This document shows, piece after piece, positions 49,686 through 59,048 of a stretch of DNA of 64,000 bases. The position numbers were made by a program, and so were the translations under genes. Under the pieces are notes generated by a model that searched no databases, was not told the origin of the DNA, and saw only the letters and a list, made by a program, of their open reading frames with translations. Within the stretch, counting starts at the first letter, position 1. Every line of letters begins with the position of its first letter. The DNA is from CAXXOK01 sp963675365 (GTDB lineage Bacteria; Bacillota; Clostridia; Christensenellales; Aristaeellaceae). Location of the stretch: NCBI GenBank assembly GCA_963675365.2, contig CAXXVA010000003.1, forward strand, positions 248,001 to 312,000, in the 5' to 3' direction.

Positions 49686-50525
49686 ATGACGAAATTACAA
49701 TTCAGCCGCACGGCAACCTATGTGCTTCTCGTCCTGTTCGGACTGGTGATGATTTATCCGATCGTATGGATGCTGTTTGCGACGTTCAAGACCAATAACG
49801 AAATCTTCGGTTCTCTGAACCTGCTTCCTTCCAGCTTCAGCTTCAAAAGCTATGTTGACGGTTGGAATGGAACCGGCGGCATTGGGTACGGACGGTTTTT
49901 CAGCAACACGTTTTTGCTGGTGATTCCGGTGGTGTTTTTCACGTTGATGTCCTGCTCGCTCGTCGCGTACGGATTTGCGCGGTTCCGCTTTCCGGCGCGT
50001 AAAACATTGTTTATCGTGCTGATCGCAACGCTGATGCTGCCAAATTCCGTCATCATCATCCCGCGCTACACATTGTTTAACGCGTTTGACTGGCTGGATA
50101 GCTACCTGCCGTTTTATGTGCCTGCGATGTTTGCATGCTATCCGTTCTTCATCTTTATGCTGGTGCAGTTCTTCCGGGGCATGCCGATGGATCTGGATGA
50201 ATCCGCGTATATCGACGGCTGCGGAACATTCCAGGTGTATTACAGAATTCTGCTTCCGCTGCTGAAACCGGCGCTGTTTTCCGCCGCGCTTTTCCAATTT
50301 CTCTGGACCTGGAACGACTATTTCAATCCGTTAATCTTCATCAATTCAGTCAATAAATATCCGCTTTCGCTTGGTTTGCGCCTATCGCTCGATCTGGAAT
50401 CAAGCGTAGCGTGGAGCAACGTTTTGGCGATGGCGTTTGTATCGATCCTGCCGTTGATTCTGCTGTTTTTCCTGGCACAGCGTTATTTCGTAGAAGGCAT
50501 AGCCACGACTGGCTTGAAAGGATAA
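49686..50525 (+). CDS. ABC importer 3, permease subunit (MalG type)
   Basis: A 279-residue permease, second of the importer 3 pair. Membrane helices are clear from residues 10-30 onward, and the EAA-loop variant is DESAYIDGCG. It ends FVEGIATTGLKG, the usual MalG-type tail. GCGAGGAA precedes the ATG. Only three bases separate its stop from the GH95-like gene, so the transporter and the glycosidases are translationally linked. No ATPase is encoded in the operon. Confidence 0.88.
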   Translation: MTKLQFSRTATYVLLVLFGLVMIYPIVWMLFATFKTNNEIFGSLNLLPSSFSFKSYVDGWNGTGGIGYGRFFSNTFLLVIPVVFFTLMSCSLVAYGFARFRFPARKTLFIVLIATLMLPNSVIIIPRYTLFNAFDWLDSYLPFYVPAMFACYPFFIFMLVQFFRGMPMDLDESAYIDGCGTFQVYYRILLPLLKPALFSAALFQFLWTWNDYFNPLIFINSVNKYPLSLGLRLSLDLESSVAWSNVLAMAFVSILPLILLFFLAQRYFVEGIATTGLKG

Positions 50526-50528
50526 AAA

Positions 50529-53048
50529 ATGAATCATCGTGACTTGGTTGGACAGGCGGATCTTCATTTCACCGGTACGGCAGAGCGCAGCGAGGAAGGA
50601 TTGCCCATTGGCAACGGTACGATGGGAACGCTTGTGTGGACGTCGCCGTCCTCCGTTAAATTCGCGATCAACCGTGTGGACGTCTACGCAAACGGAAGCG
50701 CCAGTAACAGTTTTCCGCAGATTCACGAGGACTTCGCGTACACCTGCGGGTACATCGACGTGGATTTCGCCGGATACGGAGGCGACGTTTTTGACGAAAC
50801 GACACGGCAGGATCTGAATGTTTACGATGCCGCGTTTTCCATCCGGTCCCGGGAAACGGAAACCAGCGGATTTCTTTCGGCAAGCCGGGATGTGCTCGTT
50901 CTGCGCGCCGCGGATCACCGGCAGGAGCCGCAGGGAATCGAAATCCGGCTTCGCATGCTGCGCAACAGCGCCGTCTGGCACAACAGCCATCTGTCGGCGT
51001 CGTCCTTGCACAGGATGGACGGAGCATCCGTACTGGTGCAGGAATTTTCGGAGGATGATTACTACTGCGCATCCGCCGTCGCGGTGCTGGTGTCCGGCCG
51101 CCCGGGAAGGATACAGGTGGATAACGAAAACGGCGGCGATCATCTGGTGCTTCCGTTATGCGCCAACGCGGAAACGGGATGCGAGAGCGAAACGGAAATC
51201 CGCACGCGTGTGAGCCCGCAAAAAGGATCGTTTGATATTTATATCGCCTCGGCCGCGACCATGGACCGCACAGTCAATGTGGCGGAACAGGCGGTACAGG
51301 CTGCGCAGCAGGCGGCTGAAGAGGCGTACGAACGGCTTTACAGGGAGCATACGGCATGGTGGCATGATTTCTGGCCGCGTTCCTATGTGTCCATCAGCGG
51401 ATCGCCGGAAGTGGAAAAGGTTTCCAGACATTATACGTACTTTTTCTATATCATGGCCTGCTCGTCCCGCAATGCGAACTATGCGCCCAACTTCGGCGGA
51501 CTGCTACTCAGCCCGCGCGGGGACCATTGCCATTGGGGTGCGATGCAGTGGTGGAACAATCTGAACCTGTACTATAACGCGATACTGCCCGCCGGGCATC
51601 AAGAGCTGCTGAATCCCTATCTAAACATGTATTTCAATATGTACGGCGCAAGCGAAACCGCCGCCCGGCAGACTTGGGATGCGGAAGGTATTTTTATCGG
51701 AGAGACGACCTATCAGCACGGCCTGGAAGAGCTGCCGGAGGAGATCGCGGATGAACTGCGCGACCTGCTGCTCCTTAGAAAACCATGGAGTGAACGCAGC
51801 GACAGGCTGCTGGAGTACGCAAGCCGGAAGAATCCCTTTGAACCGCGCTGGAATTGGCTGACCGGCGCACGCGTACGCTGCAAGTGGATACAGGGCAAAC
51901 TGCGGTATTTGGAAACGCCGTACGGCCCGTTCTCTTACGTATCTCATCTCTTTGGCAGCATGGCGTCTCTGGCCTATCATTACTGGCTTGCCTACGAATA
52001 CGGCGGAGATCTCGCTTTTCTTCGGGATAAGGCATATCCGATGCTGCGGGGCGTAGCGGAGTTTTTCCGTACCTGTCCTTTCACAGTGAAAGAAGCGGAC
52101 GGGAAATACCATATGCTCCATTCCAGCCATATGGAAAGCTTCTGGGGCGCCAAGGACACGCTGGATACGATGACCGGGATGCACGGCATATTTGCCACGG
52201 CGATTCGCTCCGCAGAGATACTGGGCGTGGACGGCGATAAAATTCAGCTCTGGCGGGAGATGCTTCAAAACCTCGCGCCGCTGCCGACCACCGCGCTTAC
52301 GGAATGCGACGTTGAAAAGCCGAGGGAGGAGATTTTTGCAGGCGCGGCCGGCGGTGCGGTGAACCGCGTCGAAAGCAACAACGTTCCCAATCCTTTCCTC
52401 TTTTTTGACTTGTGCAACGTACAGACGAGGGATGTCAACCCCGCGCTTTTCCGGATCGGGATGAATACGATCAGGCACCTGAAAAACCATCGGGACGAAG
52501 TGATTTTCAACACGGAAATGTCTCCCTATCCCCGCGTTTTCGCATCCATGGGCGAAGGCGAGGTCATGTGTGACAATATACTGCGGCAGCTGGACGCGCG
52601 GCAGGCGGAAAAGGAGCATTGCTTTTATCAGCTCAACGGGTCCAAGGCGGTGTACAGAAACCGGCTTACCGCCCGGGAAGGCGTAAACGCGCTGAGTGCG
52701 CAGCGGCTTGGAAACGTGGCGGCCGCCGTACAGCTGGGCCTTTTGCTCAGCACAGGCGGCGGGCCGGCGCTGCCGCCCGTGCTGCGGGTATTTCCGGCCT
52801 GGAAACAATCGTGGGACGCCGAGTACCGGCTGTACGCGAGGGGCGGTTTGATCGTACATGCGAAACAAACAAAAGGGCGTTTGGAGTTTGTGGAGATCGA
52901 GGCAACGCGCGATACCCGGCTTTTGCTTGACAACCCCTGGGAAAACGGGGCGGTATTGGATGGCAGGACGTTGACCCAGGCGCGTATAGATATGCCAATG
53001 CGCGACGGGGACAAACTGATGCTGATAGAAAATGGAAGGAAAGACTGA
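50529..53048 (+). CDS. GH95-like large glycosidase-fold protein (divergent)
   Basis: An 839-residue protein distantly resembling GH95. The N-terminal beta domain has the hallmark EGLPIGNGTMGTLVW, and the middle looks like an (alpha/alpha)6 barrel (NNLNLYYNAILPAG, HSSHMESFWGAKDTLDTMTGMHG). The diagnostic GH95 motifs NYWPAE, SPEN and FQIDG are absent. It may be the kind of protein labelled DUF5703 or GH95-like; I recall such a label but cannot verify it. Likely catalytic acids could be in MESFWG and GAKDTLD. No signal peptide. It sits between the importer 3 permeases and a true GH95, so it probably acts on the same imported glycan. Confidence 0.65.
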   Translation: MNHRDLVGQADLHFTGTAERSEEGLPIGNGTMGTLVWTSPSSVKFAINRVDVYANGSASNSFPQIHEDFAYTCGYIDVDFAGYGGDVFDETTRQDLNVYDAAFSIRSRETETSGFLSASRDVLVLRAADHRQEPQGIEIRLRMLRNSAVWHNSHLSASSLHRMDGASVLVQEFSEDDYYCASAVAVLVSGRPGRIQVDNENGGDHLVLPLCANAETGCESETEIRTRVSPQKGSFDIYIASAATMDRTVNVAEQAVQAAQQAAEEAYERLYREHTAWWHDFWPRSYVSISGSPEVEKVSRHYTYFFYIMACSSRNANYAPNFGGLLLSPRGDHCHWGAMQWWNNLNLYYNAILPAGHQELLNPYLNMYFNMYGASETAARQTWDAEGIFIGETTYQHGLEELPEEIADELRDLLLLRKPWSERSDRLLEYASRKNPFEPRWNWLTGARVRCKWIQGKLRYLETPYGPFSYVSHLFGSMASLAYHYWLAYEYGGDLAFLRDKAYPMLRGVAEFFRTCPFTVKEADGKYHMLHSSHMESFWGAKDTLDTMTGMHGIFATAIRSAEILGVDGDKIQLWREMLQNLAPLPTTALTECDVEKPREEIFAGAAGGAVNRVESNNVPNPFLFFDLCNVQTRDVNPALFRIGMNTIRHLKNHRDEVIFNTEMSPYPRVFASMGEGEVMCDNILRQLDARQAEKEHCFYQLNGSKAVYRNRLTAREGVNALSAQRLGNVAAAVQLGLLLSTGGGPALPPVLRVFPAWKQSWDAEYRLYARGGLIVHAKQTKGRLEFVEIEATRDTRLLLDNPWENGAVLDGRTLTQARIDMPMRDGDKLMLIENGRKD

Positions 53049-53050
53049 CA

Positions 53051-55303
53051 ATGAACGAATTATGGTATCGTAAACCCGCGGCGGACTGGAACGAAGCGCT
53101 TCCGCTTGGAAACGGTTATCAAGGCGCGATGTGCTTTGGAGGTACGCTTGCCGACCTGTATCAGCTCAATGATGACACCGTATGGTCCGGCGGCTATATC
53201 GACCGTATCAATCCGGCTGCAAAAGAAGCGATTCCAAAGATTCAGACCTTGATTCGGGAAGGCAAAATCAGCGAGGCTGAGCAGCTCGCGCAAGCGGCGG
53301 TCGCAGCGACGCCGGATACGCAGCGCCGGTTTGAACCGCTCTGCGACCTGCTGGTGGAACTCCCCGACCGGAAAGGCAATTATATCAGCCCGTATCATAT
53401 CCGCAGGCTGGCGGGGCAGGATCACCAAAGATTTGAGACGGAACAGGTTGAGGGTTACCGGCGTACACTGTCGCTTAACGACGGGATTTTCACCGTTTGT
53501 TACCATATGAACGGTCTTGACTGGGAACGCAAGAGTTTTATATCGTATCCGGCGCGCGTTATGGCGCTGCGCCACAAGGGGGGAGACGCGCGTATTCTGC
53601 TGCGCAGGGACAGCCGCCTTTCCTGCCTGAAGGCGCTGGACGGGCGCACGATACTGCTTTCCGGCGATACAGGCAACGACGGCATTTCGTTTGTTTGCGT
53701 TGCCCGCGCCGTAGGCGCAGACGTGCGCGCTGTCGGGGATATGCTGTATCTCGGGCAGGATTGCACGGTGTATTTCACGTCCGAGACGTCCTACCGCGCC
53801 GGCGATAAAGCGCTGCAAAAGGCGCTGGATCGCCTCGATCATGCGGAACGAAAGGGTTACGACTCACTGCTGAAAGCGCATAAAAAGGATTTAAACGCGC
53901 GGATGACGGAATGCGGATTATTTTTGGAGGAAGACGAGGAATTTAACGCGTTTGCGACGGACGAGCGTCTGAAGCGCGTGATCGACGGCGGTAAGGACCT
54001 CGGCCTGACCAGCCTCATCTTCCGGTATGGCCGTTACCTGCTGCTTTCCTCAAGCCGCCTGGGAAGCCTGCCGTCCAATTTGCAGGGCGTTTGGAACGAA
54101 AGCTACACGCCGCGCTGGGACGGCAAATATACGATCAATATCAATACGCAAATGAATTACTGGCCCGCGGAAAGCTGCGGTTTATCCCAGGAACACCTGC
54201 CGCTGTTCAAACATATGGAGCGTATGTACCCGCGCGGGAAGGACGTTGCCCAGCGCATGTACGGCGCGCGCGGATGGATGGCGCATCACAATACGGACAT
54301 CTGGGGAGACTGTGCGCCGGTGGATAACTATATTCAGGCGACGTTCTGGATGCTTGGCGCGGCGTGGCTGTGCCTGCACATTTGGGAACGGTATCTTTAT
54401 ACGAAGGACATTGCGTTTCTGCGCAAGTATTATCCGATTTTGCAGGATGCGGCTCTCTTCTTTGAGGACGTTTTATTTGAAGCGCCGGACGGCACGCTGC
54501 GGCTGAGCCCGTCCAGCTCGCCTGAAAACATTTACCGGCTTCCCAACGGCGAGGAAGGATCTCTGACGGAGAGTGCCGCGATGGACAGCCAGCTTTTATA
54601 CGAGCTGTTTACCGCTTTGATCGGAGCCGAGGAAGCGCTGGAGAGGGAACCCGGCAACTGGAGCGCGCTGCGTGACCGGCTGCCGAAAATCCAAACGGAT
54701 GAGGCCGGCCTGGTGCGCGAGTGGTTTGAAACGGTTGAGGAAACGGAGATCGGTCACCGGCATATTTCGCATCTGTTCGCGCTGTTCCCCGGCAACCAGA
54801 TTCATGAAAACACCCCGGAACTTATGAAGGCGGCGCGGCGTACGATGGAACGCCGGCTTGCCAACGGCGGCGCGCATACCGGATGGAGCCGCGTGCTGAT
54901 GATCCATTTCTGGGCACGGCTGCTGGACGGCGTAAAGGCAGGGGAAAACGTTCAGCTGCTTTTACAGCGCTCGACGCTGCCAAACCTGCTGGATTATCAT
55001 CCGCCGTTTCAGATTGACGGCAGCATCGGCGTGGCTTCCGGTATTGCTGAAATGCTGATGCAAAGCCACGAGGGCTTTGTGCGCCTGCTGCCGGCTCTGC
55101 CGCCTGAATGGAAGGAAGGCAAAATCAAGGGTCTTCGTGCGCGGGGAGGGTACGTGCTGGATCTGGAGTGGAAAGACGGACAACTGATCCGGGCAAAGGC
55201 GGTCGCCGATTTTGACGGTGAATTGGTACTGGCCGACGGCACGTGCTACCCGCACAGCGCCGGAGATACCATCTGGATTGCAAGCGGCGGGGAGCGTGCA
55301 TGA
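53051..55303 (+). CDS. GH95 alpha-L-fucosidase (copy 2)
   Basis: A 750-residue GH95 enzyme with the same layout as copy 1: AADWNEALPLGNGYQGAM at the N-terminus, then MNYWPAESCGL, HHNTDIWGD, SPSSSPENIY, GHRHISHLF and PPFQIDGSIGVASGIAEM. The usual GNFG of the last motif is GSIG here; the catalytic aspartate (IDG) is kept. No signal peptide. AAGGAAAG precedes the start, two bases after the GH95-like stop. It should remove alpha-1,2-fucose from imported oligosaccharides, beside a GH29 enzyme for other fucosyl linkages. It is clearly paralogous to 35753-38014 but under different control. Confidence 0.9.
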   Translation: MNELWYRKPAADWNEALPLGNGYQGAMCFGGTLADLYQLNDDTVWSGGYIDRINPAAKEAIPKIQTLIREGKISEAEQLAQAAVAATPDTQRRFEPLCDLLVELPDRKGNYISPYHIRRLAGQDHQRFETEQVEGYRRTLSLNDGIFTVCYHMNGLDWERKSFISYPARVMALRHKGGDARILLRRDSRLSCLKALDGRTILLSGDTGNDGISFVCVARAVGADVRAVGDMLYLGQDCTVYFTSETSYRAGDKALQKALDRLDHAERKGYDSLLKAHKKDLNARMTECGLFLEEDEEFNAFATDERLKRVIDGGKDLGLTSLIFRYGRYLLLSSSRLGSLPSNLQGVWNESYTPRWDGKYTININTQMNYWPAESCGLSQEHLPLFKHMERMYPRGKDVAQRMYGARGWMAHHNTDIWGDCAPVDNYIQATFWMLGAAWLCLHIWERYLYTKDIAFLRKYYPILQDAALFFEDVLFEAPDGTLRLSPSSSPENIYRLPNGEEGSLTESAAMDSQLLYELFTALIGAEEALEREPGNWSALRDRLPKIQTDEAGLVREWFETVEETEIGHRHISHLFALFPGNQIHENTPELMKAARRTMERRLANGGAHTGWSRVLMIHFWARLLDGVKAGENVQLLLQRSTLPNLLDYHPPFQIDGSIGVASGIAEMLMQSHEGFVRLLPALPPEWKEGKIKGLRARGGYVLDLEWKDGQLIRAKAVADFDGELVLADGTCYPHSAGDTIWIASGGERA

Positions 55304-55352
55304 GCCGCTGAAAGCCTATTCTGCCTGAGATTACGCGACGAAAGGGATTACT

Positions 55353-56825
55353 ATGGATCGTCAAGCATATTTGAAGGAAATTGAAAGTATTGTCGCCAGG
55401 GGGCCCTACCATGCGGACTGGGAATCGCTGTGCGCGTTTGAAGTGCCCGCATGGTATCGGGAAGCGAAATTCGGTATTTTTATCCATTGGGGCGTTTACA
55501 GCGTGCCGGCGTTCGGCGACGAGTGGTATCCCCGGAAAATGTATATGCAGGGCTCGGAGGCCTTTGAACACCATGTCAAAACGTATGGCCCGCATAAAGA
55601 ATTCGGCTATAAGGATTTTATACCGCTGTTCACAGCCGACCGGTTCGACGCTGACCATTGGATGCGGGTTATCCATAATGCGGGCGCGAAATTTGTAGTA
55701 CCGGTAGCCGAACATCATGACGGATTTCAAATGTACCAAAGCGAATTAAGCCATTGGAACGCTGCCGAAATGGGGCCGAAACGAGACGTGCTGGGCGAGC
55801 TGAAAACAGCGGCCGAAAACCGCGGGCTGATCCTGGGTGCATCGTCGCATCGCATTGAGCATTGGTTTTTCCTGGGTTTTGGCCGCGAGTTCGACAGCGA
55901 TATCAAGGGGCAGTTCGCGCTCGGGGATTTTTACTGGCCGTCCATGCCGGAACGCGAGCACATGGATTTGTTCAGCGAGCCCGCCCCGTCGGAAGAATTT
56001 ATGCAGGACTGGCTGCTGCGCTGCTGTGAAATTGTTGATCGCTACCGGCCCAGCCTGATGTATTTTGACTGGTGGATTCAGCACAGCGCATTGAAACCCT
56101 ATCTGAAACAGTTTGCCGCTTATTATTACAACCGGGCGGCGGAGTGGGGAACGCAGGTTGCGATCACCTACAAGCACGACGCGTTCATGTTTGGCAGCGC
56201 GATACCGGATGTGGAGCGCGGGCAGTATTCCCAGGTCAGGCATTTTTACTGGCAGTCGGACACCGCTGTTTGCAAAAACAGCTGGTGCGACACACGGGAA
56301 AACGACTACAAAAGCGCGCAGGCGCTGCTTTGCGATCTTTGTGATATCGTTGCGAAAAACGGAACGCTGCTGTTGAATATCGGGCCGAAAGCCGACGGTA
56401 CGATCGGCATGGAAAACGAATCCATTCTGCGGGATATCGGAGCCTGGATGAAAATCAACGGGGAAGCGGTTTACGGCACAAAACCCTGGCGTGTGGCACA
56501 GGAGGGGCCGACCGTCGTTGAAGAAGGTCACTTTACCGATAAAAAGGATAAAGTGTTCACCGCGGAGGATATCCGCTTCACCATGAAGGGCTCCACACTT
56601 TACGCGATTTTTCTGCGGTATCCGGGAAATGAGTTTGTGTATATCCGTTCGCTGGCCGAAAATATCGCGCAGAAGTCGCCGCTGTTCAATGGCATCATAC
56701 GCGATATCAGCGTATTGGGATTTGACGAAAAGCCTGTGTGGTCCCGAACGCCGGAAGGGTTGACCCTGAAAACCCGGAATGTCGTCAGTGACTGTCCCGT
56801 GGTGTTTAAAATCGAATTGGATTGA
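55353..56825 (+). CDS. GH29 alpha-L-fucosidase
   Basis: A 490-residue family 29 retaining fucosidase: a TIM barrel (about residues 30-350) with a C-terminal beta domain. Motifs: FGIFIHWGVYSVPAFGDEWY, the histidine pair in AEHHDGFQMY, and the nucleophile D239 in LMYFDWWI; NGTLLLNIGPKADGTI follows. Most GH29 enzymes read WFDG at the nucleophile, so the DWW variant may mark a subgroup. It lacks a signal peptide and acts inside the cell. It complements GH95 by cleaving alpha-1,3/1,4/1,6 fucose. It is last in the importer 3 operon and is followed by the 19-bp inverted repeat at 56886-56928. Confidence 0.9.
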   Translation: MDRQAYLKEIESIVARGPYHADWESLCAFEVPAWYREAKFGIFIHWGVYSVPAFGDEWYPRKMYMQGSEAFEHHVKTYGPHKEFGYKDFIPLFTADRFDADHWMRVIHNAGAKFVVPVAEHHDGFQMYQSELSHWNAAEMGPKRDVLGELKTAAENRGLILGASSHRIEHWFFLGFGREFDSDIKGQFALGDFYWPSMPEREHMDLFSEPAPSEEFMQDWLLRCCEIVDRYRPSLMYFDWWIQHSALKPYLKQFAAYYYNRAAEWGTQVAITYKHDAFMFGSAIPDVERGQYSQVRHFYWQSDTAVCKNSWCDTRENDYKSAQALLCDLCDIVAKNGTLLLNIGPKADGTIGMENESILRDIGAWMKINGEAVYGTKPWRVAQEGPTVVEEGHFTDKKDKVFTAEDIRFTMKGSTLYAIFLRYPGNEFVYIRSLAENIAQKSPLFNGIIRDISVLGFDEKPVWSRTPEGLTLKTRNVVSDCPVVFKIELD

Positions 56826-56885
56826 CGGTGGTTTTACCAGGAAACAGATCATGCGTCGCTCTTGTCCGCAGCTTTGCTCCGTCGA

Positions 56886-56928
56886 TATAGCCAAACGCCG
56901 TTCCTATATGGAACGGCGTTTGGCTATA
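56886..56928. terminator. Perfect 19-bp inverted repeat after the GH29 gene
   Basis: Arms at 56886-56904 and 56910-56928 are fully complementary around a 5-base TATAT loop. It lies 60 bases after the stop of the importer 3 operon. There is no T-run on either side, so it may be a Rho-independent terminator of weak type, an mRNA 3' end stabiliser, or a remnant of a small mobile sequence. Confidence 0.55.
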
Positions 56929-57006
56929 GGGAAGGGTTGCGGACAACGGCCATAGAATATGCCGATTAGACGGATAACGGTTGTTTGTTATGGACAGGTT
57001 CGGGCA

Positions 57007-57030
57007 TGGTATTCTTCATCAAGAATACCA
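57007..57030. repeat. Inverted repeat TGGTATTCTT-CATC-AAGAATACCA
   Basis: Perfect 10-base arms with a 4-base centre, about 160 bases upstream of the importer 4 -10 box. It is symmetrical like an operator but distant from the promoter. No regulator gene lies next to importer 4. Confidence 0.45.
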
Positions 57031-57186
57031 ATAACTTTGATAACGGGTAGAAGCGGTTTTGATCATCATCAGCATGCCGGGCCGGCCGTATCTGTGCTAA
57101 AAGTATAAAATGTGCCCATAATAGACATGTAAACATAAGCCTAATGATAGTCATCATAAACTAACGATTTTTACAAATTGTTTTAC

Positions 57187-57192
57187 TATAAT
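57187..57192 (+). promoter_or_regulatory. Candidate -10 box of the importer 4 operon
   Basis: A consensus TATAAT 48 bases before the importer 4 binding protein. No good -35 box is found at 16-18 bases, so activation by a protein is possible. Confidence 0.35.
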
Positions 57193-57239
57193 GAACGCAT
57201 ATGGCGTATTCCAATACAATCAAAAAGGGAGGAAGACAA

Positions 57240-58952
57240 ATGCACCTGAAAAGACTGATCGTTTTACTGCTCGCAATGGTACTCGTCCTGGGGATAGGGC
57301 TTCCCGGCGCATACGCAATGGGAACGGATGAGATCGGTGATTTGATCGGCAGATATGAAGAGCCGATCACTTTGACCTCTGTGTTTGTGTCCAGTTCCGC
57401 GATAGAGGAAATGCTCGCGGGTCTTGGGACGGGCGAGACGATTGAGGACAACAGATGGACACGGTTGATGAAAGATGTCCTGAATATTGATATCGAGTAT
57501 ATCGCGGTCGTGGATGCGGCGCAATACAATGAGAAAATCAATATCATGCTCGCCTCCGGGCAGATGCCCGATTTCCTGACCGACATTACCGCGACGACCG
57601 TCAAGCAAATGGTGGAAGGCGAACTGCTGATGCCCGTACGCGATCTGTTTGACGAATGGGCTTCGGATGAAAACAAAGCGCTGCACGGCGTTACCCGTTA
57701 TTTGAACTGGACGGCCTTTAACTTCAACGATGATTATTACGCAATCCCGACGGTCGGAGAGGGCGATACGCTTGACAGCACGAGCATGCTCTGGATCCGG
57801 AGAGACTGGCTGAACAATTTGAACCTTGAGCAGCCGGAGACGATCGAGGACCTTGACGCCATCATCGAAGCGTTCGCGACCGGCGACCCCGACCAGAACG
57901 GTGTGGACGGAGATACGCTGGGCTTGGGCCTGTTGGGCGGTCAGCAGTTCCTCGAACTCGCGGCGGGGTATTTCAACAGCAACAGCGCCTATCCCAAAAT
58001 CTGGCTTGAGAAGGACGGCGCGCTGGAAAAGGGCCTGATTCAGCCGGAAGTCAAAAATACGCTTGCCAAGCTGCACGAACTGTATGTCAACGGATATATC
58101 GACACCGAGTTCTCCATCAAGGGTTCGGCACAGCTGGCCGAGGACATTGCCACCGGGAAAGTGGGCATGTTCTTCGGAAGCCATGCAAGCCCCCTGCTTT
58201 ATGGCTTTGCCGCGGGGAAAGCGATGGATCCTAATTCTGATTGGATCGCCCTGCCGATCCCCGGGAAATCGTCGATGCCCGCCGCGTCAGGCGTTATTGA
58301 CGGCGTTGTCATCAGCAAGAACTGCAAGAATCCGGAAGCGGTTATCAAGATGATGAACGTCTCAAATCTCTACGATTTGCTGGCGTCCGATATTGAAACC
58401 AAGGAATACTACGTCACGGACGGCCACAACTTCGTCAGGCCGGTCACCTACCCGCATCCATCGATGGGCAACCTCTATATGGCGCTTGTTGCCAGCAAAA
58501 TGCTGGAGGGGATGGACTTCCCGACGGCGCGTGACGCAGCCATAGACGAGTTCTACTCGGAAGAAGATGCGCCAGTGCTCAAGGAGATGTTCAAAAACGA
58601 GACGGAAAGCATCGTCTATAACCTGTTCATGCCTTACGTGGAGAGCCAGTCGACGGATGCTTATCCCTGGTACATCATCTTTGGGCCGGAAGGATCGGAA
58701 CATGTTCTCAGGTACTACTGGGATCATTACGATGAAAAGCTGCAGCCGGATATGTACACGGGCCCCGTTACGGAAACGATGAGCATGTTCGCGTCCACGG
58801 AACAGACGATGCGCGACGAGATGTTCGTACGGATCATCATGGGAGAAGACGATATCAGCGCGTTTGATACCTTTGTGCAGAATTTCATGGCTGTCGGCGG
58901 AACGGACGTCACCATCGAAGCCAACGAGTGGTACGCCGAACAGGCGCAGTAA
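57240..58952 (+). CDS. ABC importer 4, large extracellular binding protein (LplA/YtcQ type)
   Basis: A 570-residue binding protein, longer than the family 1 proteins elsewhere in the window and typical of LplA-type systems. The signal peptide, residues 1-26, ends AYA before M27; no lipobox. I chose the ATG at 57240, after GGGAGGAAG, instead of the one 39 bases upstream. The mature protein includes the segment MLWIRRDWLNNLNLEQPETIEDL and a PDQNGVDGDTLG loop resembling a calcium-binding motif seen in this subfamily. LplA-type importers often carry oligo-uronides or complex glycans. A hairpin at 59049-59094 follows before the permeases. Confidence 0.88.
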   Translation: MHLKRLIVLLLAMVLVLGIGLPGAYAMGTDEIGDLIGRYEEPITLTSVFVSSSAIEEMLAGLGTGETIEDNRWTRLMKDVLNIDIEYIAVVDAAQYNEKINIMLASGQMPDFLTDITATTVKQMVEGELLMPVRDLFDEWASDENKALHGVTRYLNWTAFNFNDDYYAIPTVGEGDTLDSTSMLWIRRDWLNNLNLEQPETIEDLDAIIEAFATGDPDQNGVDGDTLGLGLLGGQQFLELAAGYFNSNSAYPKIWLEKDGALEKGLIQPEVKNTLAKLHELYVNGYIDTEFSIKGSAQLAEDIATGKVGMFFGSHASPLLYGFAAGKAMDPNSDWIALPIPGKSSMPAASGVIDGVVISKNCKNPEAVIKMMNVSNLYDLLASDIETKEYYVTDGHNFVRPVTYPHPSMGNLYMALVASKMLEGMDFPTARDAAIDEFYSEEDAPVLKEMFKNETESIVYNLFMPYVESQSTDAYPWYIIFGPEGSEHVLRYYWDHYDEKLQPDMYTGPVTETMSMFASTEQTMRDEMFVRIIMGEDDISAFDTFVQNFMAVGGTDVTIEANEWYAEQAQ

Positions 58953-59048
58953 TCTCAACAAGACATCTGAGCTCGAATCGACTTCAGGGTTCATTGCGAT
59001 GAGGATATACCGGAGCAAAACCTGAATACGAGCGCACGGACAATACAG

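Larger units (their letters stand above)
56826..57239. other. Intergenic region between importer 3 and importer 4, 414 bases
   Basis: It contains the 19-bp inverted repeat (56886-56928), a 10-bp-arm inverted repeat (57007-57030) and a candidate -10 box at 57187-57192. The last 130 bases are AT-rich. No gene is supported on either strand. Confidence 0.55.

Noticed and set aside
51621..53051. 476-codon minus-strand frame across the GH95-like gene
   Set aside because: Antisense to a gene joined in a tight operon; its translation is basic and lacks domain patterns.
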